Shown piece by piece: positions 8,552-17,258 of a stretch of 64,000 nt of DNA. A program made the translations under genes and the position numbers. The stretch's first letter is position 1; the number at the start of each line of letters is the position of its first letter. Below the pieces are notes generated by a model. It was not told the origin of the DNA. It saw only the letters and a list, made by a program, of their open reading frames with translations, and searched no databases. The stretch is taken from contig NZ_MQMF01000004.1 of NCBI RefSeq assembly GCF_001999465.1, positions 124,001-188,000 on the forward strand, in the 5' to 3' direction. The stretch comes from Fictibacillus arsenicus. Lineage in GTDB: Bacteria; Bacillota; Bacilli; Bacillales; Fictibacillaceae.

Positions 8552-9415
8552 TTAATTTTCTTTTGAAGCAAGTGCTTGAGCAAGATTTGATTTAATAGAA
8601 ACTTCATCGAAAGAAAGTCCGAGCTGTGTTGCGGTTAAAGCAATTTCCGGTCTGATTCCTGATAGAGTAGATTTTACCCCGATTAACCCAAGTGTTTCTA
8701 TTAAAGAGAAGATTTGCTGCGCAACCATCGTGTCGATAATCAAAACACCAGATAAATCGATTAAGAGATGAGAGATATTTTTTTCTGTACATTGCTCAAG
8801 AGTACTCTCTACGATTAGCTTTGCCCTTGCCGTATCAATCACACCGATCAACGGAAGGAGCCCCATATGATTATTAAGTGCAATAACCGGAGAACTCAAT
8901 TCATTAATCATTTCCTGCTGAGCATGTAATTTCTCTTCACTGTATTTTTGGTTTTCTTCAACGAACCAAGTAACAATTTTATTAAAGGTATTGATTATAA
9001 CCTCGTTCCAAGAATCAACAACATCTTGAGAATATTTACCTCTATCAAGATTCACAAACTCCTTTACGAACCCAAGATACTGTCTCTGAACCTTAAAGAA
9101 TTCTTGCATGATTCCTGTCACAGGTGTATTTAAGTGCTCATCATCCTTTGCAATCATGACTACCCATGGTTCAAAGTCTTTTAGAAACTCTGATTCCTCT
9201 TTAACAAAAACCTCACAAAAATGCAGATGGAATTCATGATTCTGCTTTTTTAATGTCCTTATGGTTTCAGGAATTGAAGAAGCATAGACTCCCGTGGCTT
9301 TGCTTTTATCAATAGAAGCATACCATTCCTCAGTCATTTGCCATGTCTTATCAATTAAAAAAGAATGCAGTTCCTTGTCTCTATGCATTTCTTTTACACT
9401 CTCCCTATTTACCAT
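8552..9415 (-). CDS. RsbR-type stressosome protein with C-terminal STAS domain
   Basis: This 287-residue protein has a helical N-terminal sensor region (about 1-165) and a STAS domain (about 170-285). The phrases LPLIGVIDTARA and LLIDLSGVLIIDTMVA are hallmarks of RsbR paralogues; the Thr in IDT is the family phosphorylation site targeted by RsbT. Such proteins form stressosomes that control the general stress response. No rsbS, rsbT or sigB genes adjoin it, so it is an orphan paralogue. ATG 9415 has only a weak GAGAGAG site; an ATG at 9388 preceded by GGGAGAG is an alternative start. Confidence 0.85.
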   Translation of the reverse strand: MVNRESVKEMHRDKELHSFLIDKTWQMTEEWYASIDKSKATGVYASSIPETIRTLKKQNHEFHLHFCEVFVKEESEFLKDFEPWVVMIAKDDEHLNTPVTGIMQEFFKVQRQYLGFVKEFVNLDRGKYSQDVVDSWNEVIINTFNKIVTWFVEENQKYSEEKLHAQQEMINELSSPVIALNNHMGLLPLIGVIDTARAKLIVESTLEQCTEKNISHLLIDLSGVLIIDTMVAQQIFSLIETLGLIGVKSTLSGIRPEIALTATQLGLSFDEVSIKSNLAQALASKEN

Positions 9416-9465
9416 ACTCTCTCTATCATATATCGAACTTTTCGTCTTTACAATTTTTAGGATTG

Positions 9466-9696
9466 TTAATCCTCATCCTTTGCATCCCAGTCTTCTGGGA
9501 TTGGTTCACTCAAATATTCCTCTACTAATTTTTTATATTTTTCAAGCTGTTCAAAGTGTGTGTTGAACTGCTCCTTGTTTATCAAGTGCTGCGTTCCATC
9601 AAAGATCGTACGGATTTTCTTTTGCTGAACCAAACTTTCTACTACCGGTTCAGGTATCGATAAATACTCTGCTGTTTCTTTTATTGTCATGTACAT
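9466..9696 (-). CDS. Small excisionase-like helix-turn-helix protein
   Basis: From ATG 9696 (AAGGGAAG nine nt upstream) the product has 76 residues, with TIKETAEYLSIPEPVVESLV as a MerR/excisionase-type winged HTH and an acidic tail ending AKDED. Proteins of this kind are found as stand-alone DNA-binding proteins in Bacillaceae as well as in mobile elements; no integrase is nearby. The function is unknown. Its promoter region contains the palindrome TGTTTAAACA near 9713-9722. Confidence 0.65.
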   Translation of the reverse strand: MYMTIKETAEYLSIPEPVVESLVQQKKIRTIFDGTQHLINKEQFNTHFEQLEKYKKLVEEYLSEPIPEDWDAKDED

Positions 9697-9797
9697 AATT
9701 ATTATCTTCCCTTGTTTAAACATTTGTTTACCTAAGATTACTTCATGAGGGCTATGCTTTCAATATACCCGATTAGTAAAAAAAGACCATACCAAAT

Positions 9798-10970
9798 CTA
9801 TTGGAATGATCTTCGTTTCATCAACAGTTGATTACTCATTATCAATGCGAACATTAACAAAATAGCATCCACAAAACCATAAGCTAAATCATAACTGCCT
9901 ATATGGAATAGAAAGCTTCCTAGTAACGGTCCGATCGACATCCCCATATAGCGAAAAAAGTTATATGCACCGATGGCAGTCGCCCGGTTCGTCTGGAATT
10001 CCTGTGTAAGCAATGCAGTCTGCACAGGCAGAGACATTCCCAAAAACAAGCCAAATAAGCTGATCGACACAATTAACATATTAAGCGAAACATCCGATAC
10101 CAGAATGAAGAACAATAGAGACAGAACATTAAGAAAAGCTGTGCCTACAACTACTTTTCTTTCGTCAAAGTTTCGCAGCTTTCCACCAAAGAAACTTCCA
10201 GCAACAATTCCCAGTGATAACGGAAGAAACACAAGTCCTTTTTGCTCTACAGATAAGCCATAACGTTCGCTCATAATTCCCGGTAAAAATACCAAAAAGT
10301 TATACAGCGCGTAGTATTGGATAAAACCGATTCCGATTACTGAAAATCCAATTCGATTTTTTAGAATGTTAACAAAATCTGTAAACTTAAAGTTTTGTTT
10401 CTTACTTTCTTGTGGCTTCGTTTCTTTTAAATATACAATGTTACCTCCGAGAACAATTAATCCCACACATAATAAAGCCACAAAAATGATTTGAAAATCA
10501 AACGAACCACTTAAGAATCCACCAGCCACGGGACCAAAGACCGGACCAAGCGAAACCATCATCTGAAAGGTTCCCATCGGCTGAATGCGGTCTTTTCCTT
10601 CAAAAATATCACCTATCACCGTTACAGCTACAACAGAACCGGCTGCAATACCAACTGCTTGCAAAGAACGAAAAACTAGCAGTGACTCAATTGACCCAGA
10701 AAGAAAACAGCCAACCGTTGCGACCAAGTAAATTAAAAGACCCGCGAGCATTACTTTACGCCGCCCTATAGAATCCGTTAAAGGCCCATAAACCATCTGC
10801 ATGAGCGCTAAGAAAATCGTATAAATGGATATCGAAAAATTAACTAAAAAAGAAGAGGTATGAAGTTCTTTAGTCACTTCTGGAATGAGAGGGACATAAA
10901 TGGTCTGTGAAAAAGGACCAAGGAAAGCGGTAAAAGCGACAAGATAAACCAATAGAGTTCGGTGTTTCAA
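9798..10970 (-). CDS. MFS drug exporter (DHA1, Bcr/CflA-like)
   Basis: This 390-residue protein has about 12 hydrophobic segments. Motif A GPLTDSIGRRKV (62-73) lies between helices 2 and 3, and the motif C-like GPVFGPVAGGFLS in helix 5 is typical of drug/proton antiporters. The start is TTG 10970 with AAGGAG 8 nt upstream. It lies downstream of the amine-oxygenase-like operon on the same strand. A terminator-like hairpin sits in its leader only 22 nt from the start codon, so expression may be attenuated. The substrate is unknown. Confidence 0.85.
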   Translation of the reverse strand: MKHRTLLVYLVAFTAFLGPFSQTIYVPLIPEVTKELHTSSFLVNFSISIYTIFLALMQMVYGPLTDSIGRRKVMLAGLLIYLVATVGCFLSGSIESLLVFRSLQAVGIAAGSVVAVTVIGDIFEGKDRIQPMGTFQMMVSLGPVFGPVAGGFLSGSFDFQIIFVALLCVGLIVLGGNIVYLKETKPQESKKQNFKFTDFVNILKNRIGFSVIGIGFIQYYALYNFLVFLPGIMSERYGLSVEQKGLVFLPLSLGIVAGSFFGGKLRNFDERKVVVGTAFLNVLSLLFFILVSDVSLNMLIVSISLFGLFLGMSLPVQTALLTQEFQTNRATAIGAYNFFRYMGMSIGPLLGSFLFHIGSYDLAYGFVDAILLMFALIMSNQLLMKRRSFQ

Positions 10971-10992
10971 TCTGAAAACTCCTTGCTGTATG

Positions 10993-11030
10993 AAATAAAA
11001 AAGTCCGCTGAAATCGATCCAGACAGACTT
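10993..11030 (-). promoter_or_regulatory. Terminator-like hairpin in the leader of the MFS gene
   Basis: On the minus strand a stem closed by AAGTC (11026-11030) and GACTT (11001-11005), with an inner stem CTGGA/TTCAG, is followed by six T and then the ribosome site of the MFS gene. There is no room for a promoter between hairpin and gene, so the transcript must read through it. It could be an attenuator, or the terminator of the upstream operon with partial read-through. Confidence 0.55.
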
Positions 11031-11065
11031 ACTCCAATGCTTGAACTCTTAAATTATACACCTTA

Positions 11066-11089
11066 TTAATCTTTTTTAAAAAAGATTAA
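11066..11089. repeat. 24-bp perfect AT palindrome
   Basis: The arm TTAATCTTTTTT is followed directly by its reverse complement AAAAAAGATTAA. It lies between the oxygenase operon and the MFS gene. A copy of the half-site AAAAAGATTAAT occurs near 13681, in the divergent region upstream of the oxygenase operon. It could be an operator or a terminator. Confidence 0.5.
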
Positions 11090-11175
11090 CATTTTATCCT
11101 TTTTAGTTTACGGTTAATTTCATTTAATAATGTTCTTTACACAGGATATGATCAGACTTTGAGACTCCGTCATAA

Positions 11176-12129
11176 CTAAACATCTAACACCAACATAGCT
11201 GACTTCGAACGTGAAACACAAGTTAAAATCCTTGATTGGCTTTGTTTTTGGTCTTCACTAAAAAAAGAATCATAGTGTGCAATTTCGCCTTCTACAACCT
11301 GGAGTTCACATGTACCACACCTGCCGACCCTGCATGAATAAGGGGCTTTAATCCCTTTGTTCAATAGTGCTTCAAGCAAAGTCTGATCCCTCGCAACTTC
11401 AACAAGAGTTCCATCTTTTAGTTGAACATTAAAGGGTTGCATATCTTTAGGCTGTGGCGGGGTAAACCTTTCAGTATGTACAGCGGATGGAGGATACCCT
11501 AGTTGATACGCTGACTCAGTAAGGTCCGATATAAATGATTCAGGACCACAAAAATAAACGTGAGTTCCGATTGGGTGTTCTTCTAAGGAAGATGAATTAA
11601 TCCGCTCCCTTTTATTAGAAAAATAGAAACGGTATTGATTAGGATAATGTTCCTGAAGAAAATCATAGAATGCACAAGCTTCCTCCGTTTTAGAAGCATA
11701 GTAAAGTTCGAATGAAGAACCTCTGGAATGAAGTTCATTCATCATCGATAAAAATGGTGTAATTCCGATTCCAGCTGCATAAAAAACATGATGCTTTGCT
11801 TTAAAGCTAAGAGGAAAGTGATTCTTTGGATAGCTGATCTGGAGTTGATCGCCGACTTTCATTTTTTCATGCCAATATCGTGAACCTCCTCTTGAAGTAT
11901 CACTTAACCTGACAGCAATTTGATAATGTTTAGTATCATCGGGATTACTAGTTAAAGAGTATTGTCTGACAAGCAATTCTCCATGTTCAATATATGTAGA
12001 AATATGAGCACCCCCTGAAAACTTAGGGAGCAATTCTTCATTAACTGAAGCCAATGTAAACCTCCTTATAAATTCATTTTCCTGCTCAATCGCTTTAACA
12101 TAAACTGGAATCGTTTTCTCTTTATACAA
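11176..12129 (-). CDS. PDR/VanB-type flavin reductase with 2Fe-2S domain
   Basis: This is an oxygenase reductase of the phthalate dioxygenase reductase type. Reading from TTG 12129 (AGGAG 8 nt upstream), RQYSLT (55-60) binds FMN and AAGIGITPF (118-126) contacts NAD(P)H. The C-terminal plant-type ferredoxin has ligands Cys266, Cys271, Cys274 and Cys304 in CRVGRCGTC and LTC. A GTG at 12138 is possible but overlaps the ribosome site. The gene directly follows the DmmA-like gene and would deliver electrons from NAD(P)H to the heme DUF3445 subunit. Confidence 0.88.
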   Translation of the reverse strand: MYKEKTIPVYVKAIEQENEFIRRFTLASVNEELLPKFSGGAHISTYIEHGELLVRQYSLTSNPDDTKHYQIAVRLSDTSRGGSRYWHEKMKVGDQLQISYPKNHFPLSFKAKHHVFYAAGIGITPFLSMMNELHSRGSSFELYYASKTEEACAFYDFLQEHYPNQYRFYFSNKRERINSSSLEEHPIGTHVYFCGPESFISDLTESAYQLGYPPSAVHTERFTPPQPKDMQPFNVQLKDGTLVEVARDQTLLEALLNKGIKAPYSCRVGRCGTCELQVVEGEIAHYDSFFSEDQKQSQSRILTCVSRSKSAMLVLDV

Positions 12130-12140
12130 AACACCCACTC

Positions 12141-12596
12141 CTAAAGTTTTGCCACAAAACCTAAGAAGGCATTATGAAAAACTGAGTAATGATCGGATAT
12201 CGATAGTTCTAAACCGCATTGGCTACAAAGAATATCAGCTTGAACATCAGCCGTTTCATTCATTCCATGACAACGGCAGCAAAAAATTCTCTTCACTTTA
12301 TTGCCATACCCGATGTATTGCGTTTCTTCCTCAGTAAAACCTATTTCTTCAGCAGTCTTTCTAACTTTCTCCAGTTCCGCATAAGGTAATGCTACATAGA
12401 GGTGCGTCCCCATTTTTTGCTTCTTTAACAATTCGCCTAGCTCCAAACAATCTTGGTTTTCTACAATTTTAAATATTTCATAAGGTCGTCCTTCTTCTTT
12501 TACCTGTTCTATTACATTGAATAAAAGCTTTATGCCCTCTTGATCGCTACAAAACACATACTTTCTTTTACCAGGAACAAAAACTGCTTCGGTCAT
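12141..12596 (-). CDS. DmmA-like amine monooxygenase subunit
   Basis: This 151-residue protein resembles the DmmA family of dimethylamine monooxygenase subunits. Its C-terminal part holds two cysteine pairs, C106-x2-C109 and C124-x2-C127, a likely zinc ribbon or metal site. The N-terminal part looks like an alpha/beta fold. The start overlaps the end of the DUF3445 gene by 4 nt, and the reductase follows within a few nt. The family assignment is by recalled pattern plus the very specific gene context; the substrate in this organism is unproven. Confidence 0.72.
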   Translation of the reverse strand: MTEAVFVPGKRKYVFCSDQEGIKLLFNVIEQVKEEGRPYEIFKIVENQDCLELGELLKKQKMGTHLYVALPYAELEKVRKTAEEIGFTEEETQYIGYGNKVKRIFCCRCHGMNETADVQADILCSQCGLELSISDHYSVFHNAFLGFVAKL

Positions 12597-13549
12597 ACTA
12601 CTTTCCCGCTTTCTAGCTTTTCACTTAAATATTTAAGAACCTCATTTTTATAAAGAGAAATCCCTTTATAATCGGTTATATGCGGTGGAAGTTCGGATAG
12701 AATGTCATGAAACTGCTTCAACCATTCCCGGTTAGAAACTAGATTTTCAAGAGAAAGCAAATGAGTGTTAATCGTAAAAAGAATACCGTTCGTTCGAGGC
12801 AACCTGAACAGCTTCTGCACTTCTACACGAATATGAACAAGCTCTCCTGCATTCTCTTTTGTAACCTGTTTACGAAGTTTCCCCCACTGATCAAATGTCT
12901 CAAGGGAAGTGTCCAGCCTGTCTCCAGCCATCAGCGACCAGTTTTTCCTCTCCCATGGGTTGCCAGCTTCAAGCCTCATAAGGAATTGCAGAATTCGATC
13001 ATCCAGTCCTTCTTCTTTAAATCCGGGAATTGGGTGGTGAATGCACTTAAACTTCATGCCTAAGTTAAACGCAAGCGACCAGTTAGCAGGAAAACAAAGC
13101 TGACCTGCATCGAGATACAGATCACCGTCCCGCTGCATCATAAGTATTAAATCCTCTTGCACGTGCCTGCTTATAAAAGCTAAAGGCTCCTCAGGAAATG
13201 TTGATTCACCGCCAAACGTGAACTCCTGCTTTTCTTCTAAAATTTTATTGTTAAATGTCCATTTTGAACCCTTTTTTTCTACCGAAAACTGATCTGGATA
13301 CTGAGCAGCAAGATGATCAATCACCAGCTCAACAATCTCCCACTGTCCAGTAATGGTGTGTGGTAGTGATTGATAGCAGCGTTCAGCATGATGATTCAAA
13401 AGAGTACGCTTTAATTGCATCTCTTCTATATAATCTGGAGTGACTTCAACACAAAGTGGCGTCTTCATAGGTATAGAGTTATTGGAGTAACGGTAGGTTG
13501 AACCTTTAAATGGATAAGGAAAGCTCTCTAGATTATTAATCCACTTCAT
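12593..13549 (-). CDS. DUF3445 heme-dependent oxidative N-demethylase-like subunit
   Basis: This 318-residue DUF3445 protein belongs to the heme-containing catalytic component family of amine monooxygenase/N-demethylase systems. Family-like stretches include CFPANWSLAFNLGMKF, CIHHPIPGF and LFRLPRTNGILFTINTH. GGGTGAAG precedes ATG 13549. It is the first gene of a three-gene operon with the DmmA-like subunit and the 2Fe-2S flavin reductase. By homology the complex would oxidatively demethylate a secondary amine, releasing formaldehyde. The MFS transporter downstream could move the substrate or product. Confidence 0.78.
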   Translation of the reverse strand: MKWINNLESFPYPFKGSTYRYSNNSIPMKTPLCVEVTPDYIEEMQLKRTLLNHHAERCYQSLPHTITGQWEIVELVIDHLAAQYPDQFSVEKKGSKWTFNNKILEEKQEFTFGGESTFPEEPLAFISRHVQEDLILMMQRDGDLYLDAGQLCFPANWSLAFNLGMKFKCIHHPIPGFKEEGLDDRILQFLMRLEAGNPWERKNWSLMAGDRLDTSLETFDQWGKLRKQVTKENAGELVHIRVEVQKLFRLPRTNGILFTINTHLLSLENLVSNREWLKQFHDILSELPPHITDYKGISLYKNEVLKYLSEKLESGKVV

Positions 13550-13798
13550 GTCTTCACCCTTTACAGAATATTCTTATAACTTTAATTGTATAGATTTTAG
13601 ATATGAAAGACTAGGAAATTATGAAAAACGCAATCCATTTATCACCACATAATTTATGTTGTTAGTATTAATTACTTGTAAAAAAGATTAATAAACCATT
13701 TTATGCCCATGAAACAAATATTCCATTACGAACACTTTTATTAAATTCTGAATTTTAGAAAAAACTGTTTGTCATCATAAAATAAAAAGGAGACAAAA

Positions 13799-14782
13799 AT
13801 GAAAAAATTAGGTTTACGTCATTACACACCGAAAATATTCTTATGGTTTGGATTGATAGCACTGTTCTTTCCAGCTATGAACATTGAAGCCGCCTCGCCT
13901 CCTCCTTCAAGCTCAAGCTATTACATGGACACGATCGATACCGTTACTCTCTATGAAATGGGCTACCAAAAAGGACGTGCAGATTTCAGTAAAGCCGGGA
14001 CACAGCAAAGCATCGTCATTCTTGACTTTGGCGGCCAGCCTTCACCCACTACTGTTTCACTTAGAGGAATGCCTGATGCCACTCTCGATCAAGTAAAAAA
14101 TGCGGTACAAGCCTATTCCCGAGGTTATTGGAAAGGAACGGGATCTGATAACTATTCGACTGTTCAAGTGATCGTTGGTACTAATAATTCGTATACCGTA
14201 ACAAATGAAGGCGGCCGAAACTTTGCAAATATGGTAGATGCCATCAATGCCCATAACACAGCAAACTCCTATTCTGACCAAGTAGAAGTGGATGGTGGGA
14301 ACGATATGGAGCCGGGCTATGATGATACGGTAAGCACGAGAGACTGGGTAAAAGGTTATGATGCAGTTAATAGCTATTCTCTTTACAATTATGGAAGTGC
14401 TGATGGATGCTACCATACAAACACAAACACGGGAACAACTAATTATTCTTGTAATAACGGATGGACCTATAACGATATTTATTACATTTCATGGGGAGCA
14501 TCGCCATCATGGCCACTTCCACAAGTTTATGATAATAGCGGAGATATGGCAGAACAGTGGCAAAACATAAACAAGTACTCCGCTGTTTCACAAAACAACC
14601 AGATGAAATTTGGAGCTTCCTTAACCCAAGCCGGAGCCTGCCAAGACGTTGGCTGTCATTGGGAACTTGACAATACACCCAGCCAGGGCTGGACACAGTT
14701 AATCAATGAGCTCAACAGTGATGCCATTACAGCCGAATCAACTAAATTTCCTATTCTATCAACGGATATTCAGTGGCACTAA
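13799..14782 (+). CDS. Secreted protein of unknown function (TIM-barrel-like)
   Basis: This 327-residue protein has a Sec signal peptide (about residues 1-31, ending NIEAAS). Conserved-looking patches are VDGGNDMEPGYDD, YNYGSADGCYH, PLPQVYDNSGDMAEQWQ and LTQAGACQDVG. Similar patches occur in secreted proteins of actinobacteria and Chloroflexi, where the fold resembles a glycosidase barrel with the Glu of NDMEPG as a candidate acid. The activity is not established. The start has AAAAGGAG 6 nt upstream. The next gene begins 23 nt after its stop, suggesting a two-gene operon for envelope or extracellular work. Confidence 0.7.
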   Translation: MKKLGLRHYTPKIFLWFGLIALFFPAMNIEAASPPPSSSSYYMDTIDTVTLYEMGYQKGRADFSKAGTQQSIVILDFGGQPSPTTVSLRGMPDATLDQVKNAVQAYSRGYWKGTGSDNYSTVQVIVGTNNSYTVTNEGGRNFANMVDAINAHNTANSYSDQVEVDGGNDMEPGYDDTVSTRDWVKGYDAVNSYSLYNYGSADGCYHTNTNTGTTNYSCNNGWTYNDIYYISWGASPSWPLPQVYDNSGDMAEQWQNINKYSAVSQNNQMKFGASLTQAGACQDVGCHWELDNTPSQGWTQLINELNSDAITAESTKFPILSTDIQWH

Positions 14783-14805
14783 TAATAGGTAAAGGAGTGA
14801 AGGAA

Positions 14806-15360
14806 ATGAATAAAATTTGGATCGCATTACTCACTGTAGGAGTACTCTCTTGTGCGGGAATTAGCTATTATCATGTTTCTGCTTCTAATACAGAATATGG
14901 CGCTTTGCCAAAAGAAAAACAGGAGATCCAGGAACGAAAAGACAAAAATAAAATTAAAGCAAAAAACGACAGTATTACAAAAAACAACACGAAGGATGGT
15001 CCACTTGTTATCCAAAAAGACCGTACCGTAACACCTCAAATCATCAAGAAAATAGAAGACCCAGTAAATGATCAACGTATTCGGTTCACGAATGGCTGGG
15101 TCAGTCCGGTTAACCATCAGGAAATGAGTGCCCGCGGGGTAACCGTTGAGACTGGAGCTCTTAAGTCAGATCCCGCTCAAGGTATTGTTGTTGTATTAAC
15201 AGATGGTGAAAAAAGAAAGTTTGTCGATTCAAAAGAATATAAGACTCCTTCAAAACATGGAGAAGTTAGAGTTATAGATTATGATGGATTTGATCTCACT
15301 TTAGAGGCAGAAGACAAAACCAGATGGACCTTTAATGTTCCGACAGGGACTTTTAAATAG
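14806..15360 (+). CDS. Secreted/anchored hypothetical protein
   Basis: Starting at ATG 14806 (AAAGGAG 8 nt upstream), this 184-residue product begins with an uncleaved or Sec-type hydrophobic segment (about residues 4-25). A lysine-rich linker (about 35-60) follows, then a compact C-terminal domain containing VVVLTDGEKRKFVDSKEY. I do not recognise the family. It lies in the same operon as the secreted barrel-like protein and ends before a strong terminator, so the two may act together outside the membrane. Confidence 0.7.
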   Translation: MNKIWIALLTVGVLSCAGISYYHVSASNTEYGALPKEKQEIQERKDKNKIKAKNDSITKNNTKDGPLVIQKDRTVTPQIIKKIEDPVNDQRIRFTNGWVSPVNHQEMSARGVTVETGALKSDPAQGIVVVLTDGEKRKFVDSKEYKTPSKHGEVRVIDYDGFDLTLEAEDKTRWTFNVPTGTFK

Positions 15361-15379
15361 GTTTGATTTGATTAAAACA

Positions 15380-15420
15380 AAGAAAGTGGACTAGGAATAA
15401 TTTTCCTGGTCCACTTTCTT
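15380..15420. terminator. Bidirectional terminator
   Basis: An 18-bp near-perfect stem, AAGAAAGTGGACTAGGAA and its complement, has A and T runs on both sides. It serves the plus-strand secreted-protein operon and the minus-strand VOC gene. Confidence 0.85.
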
Positions 15421-15440
15421 ATTTTAAATAAAATTACCAT

Positions 15441-15854
15441 TTAATCATCTAAAGATACATAATCACACAGTTCTATAATCTGCCCTTGCGAATGAACAGG
15501 ATTCATATAGATTAGTCGACGTCCAAAAGGGTTGATCCGGTATGTGTCTTTTAAAAAAGTATAGCCCCTGCTTTCAAAATCTTTTATGGTCTCAAGCAGG
15601 TTATCTACTTCGTACGCCAAATGATGCACACCTTTACCGTTCTGCCTGATAAAACGCTCAATAGGCGAGGTCCTGCTCGTTGGTTCCAGAAGCTCGATGA
15701 CCTGGTTTTCCATTTCAATAACAGCGATATGCGTTTCAACTCCAGGCTTTTCACTTGTATAACGTTCCGTGAGCTTACCACCCAATACATTTGTATAAAA
15801 TTCAATCGCCTCATCTATTCTTCTTACGGCAATTCCAGTATGATCCAGCCGCAT
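15441..15854 (-). CDS. VOC family protein, methylmalonyl-CoA epimerase-like
   Basis: This 137-residue vicinal-oxygen-chelate protein has two repeats: RLDHTGIAVRRIDEAIEFY supplies the first metal histidine and GVHHLAYEVDNLLETI the second. Glutamates in VIELLEP and IIELCD complete the site. The layout matches methylmalonyl-CoA epimerase, though other VOC enzymes (lyases, resistance proteins) cannot be excluded. ATG 15854 is preferred over GTG 15863 because AAGAGG sits at the right distance. It stands alone; no mutase genes adjoin it in this window. Confidence 0.75.
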   Translation of the reverse strand: MRLDHTGIAVRRIDEAIEFYTNVLGGKLTERYTSEKPGVETHIAVIEMENQVIELLEPTSRTSPIERFIRQNGKGVHHLAYEVDNLLETIKDFESRGYTFLKDTYRINPFGRRLIYMNPVHSQGQIIELCDYVSLDD

Positions 15855-15953
15855 TTCAGTCACCTCTTCCTCTTGTTGAGTAGAATTATAGATGCTTTAA
15901 ATCGTTTTCGCAAAAAAGGGCGATTCTCTATAAAAGAACCACCCATACAACAA

Positions 15954-17258
15954 TTATTTGATTCTTATTTTCTCGTTGCCCTTTATCCAAGATGGATAAT
16001 AGCTAAGTTTAAGTTTGATAGGCTCTTTTCGTGTTGAAAGACCAGTTATATAAACTCCATTTACTTGAGTACCTTCGGAAGAAGTAGTCATATAATTAGA
16101 GGCTAACTCTATCTTTTCTCCTGATATCTCAAAAGCCTCACTAAACATGCTATAAGGAAACTCTTTCATTTTCATAGTAAACGCTAGATCATTTCCAACC
16201 ACTTTTAAATCTTTTATCATGTTTACTTCGGGTTGCTTTAGAATCTTTTGTTGTTGCGGATCTACGATTACATACAATTCATTTTTATTGACCGCTTGTG
16301 CCTTATTTAAAACCAGGTAAAGTTCTTTTGGTTCATGAAAATAGTTACTTTGAAGATAAATCTCCTGTTTTGCACCATTTTCACCTGCTCCTGTTACGCC
16401 ATTCAAAATCTTTCCCCAAACCTCACCCTTTTCATCTACAATACGTAAATCATCAAAATTAAGAATTTGCTTTTCATTATTTGGATCGGCTTCTAAATAC
16501 ACTGCAATTCTTAGAGGGTACACGATTATTTTTTCAACATTTATCTTTTGACCTTCTAATTCCATCGTTTGATTTATAGGATACTCTTTTTTCTTTTTAA
16601 AATCTTTTAAAGTAAACGGCAAAGAGTATTTTTCTCCGCTTACCTCAATATCAACAATGTATTCTTTAGCAGTTAAAGGTGCTTCAAAGAAATACTCAAT
16701 CTCTCCACTATATGAATGTTGACCTTTCTCTGATTCATGAGGAGCACCATAAGAAATAGATGCCTCGTCAAGAGGAGTGCCATCCTTTGCTCTTAGTTTG
16801 ACCTTATCAATCATCATTGATTTCTGCTTTTCTTCAGAGTGGAGCGTATAATACAGAACAATCCCCATTTCATCTGCAATCGTTCCATCCAATGTGACTT
16901 TCAGACCATCTTTCACCTCAGAAGTTACACCTAGTTCTTGATAATATTTATTTTCTACTGCAGCCAGTCTTCCTTTATCATCCCTGATGAGTTCAACGAT
17001 TTTTTCCATCCCCGGAATCTCTGAAATGTAGCTGGCAAACACAGGAGAAATTCGAATCGATGAAAATAATCCGATGAATAAAAGAGCTGCAGCAATAAAA
17101 CCATATATACTGTTCTTTTTCCTTTTAGATTTCCGTTCTTCTAATTTAGCTTTATTTAATCCTGTCATAATGGCTTGATCCAATTTATCAAGTGATAATG
17201 GGATGTTGTCATATTCTTTCTTAAAGTTGTTTAATTGTTCCTCTTCTCTTTTAAACAT
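15954..17258 (-). CDS. DUF4179 anti-sigma factor, membrane protein
   Basis: This 434-residue protein has a short cytoplasmic N-terminus (1-48), one membrane helix (about 50-70) and a large extracytoplasmic DUF4179 region made of beta-rich segments. This is the usual architecture of anti-sigma factors paired with Bacillus ECF sigma factors. It overlaps the sigma gene by 8 nt and is certainly co-expressed. It would hold the sigma factor at the membrane until an envelope signal is received. Confidence 0.85.
   Translation of the reverse strand: MFKREEEQLNNFKKEYDNIPLSLDKLDQAIMTGLNKAKLEERKSKRKKNSIYGFIAAALLFIGLFSSIRISPVFASYISEIPGMEKIVELIRDDKGRLAAVENKYYQELGVTSEVKDGLKVTLDGTIADEMGIVLYYTLHSEEKQKSMMIDKVKLRAKDGTPLDEASISYGAPHESEKGQHSYSGEIEYFFEAPLTAKEYIVDIEVSGEKYSLPFTLKDFKKKKEYPINQTMELEGQKINVEKIIVYPLRIAVYLEADPNNEKQILNFDDLRIVDEKGEVWGKILNGVTGAGENGAKQEIYLQSNYFHEPKELYLVLNKAQAVNKNELYVIVDPQQQKILKQPEVNMIKDLKVVGNDLAFTMKMKEFPYSMFSEAFEISGEKIELASNYMTTSSEGTQVNGVYITGLSTRKEPIKLKLSYYPSWIKGNEKIRIK

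Noticed and set aside
9466-9696. Excisionase of a prophage or integrative element
   Set aside because: No integrase, attachment repeats or phage genes are nearby, so the small HTH protein is treated as a stand-alone chromosomal gene.
15441-15854. Functional link of the VOC epimerase-like gene with the riboswitch-controlled thioesterase
   Set aside because: The two are about 29 kb apart and nothing in sequence connects them; the propionate-CoA idea does not depend on this gene.
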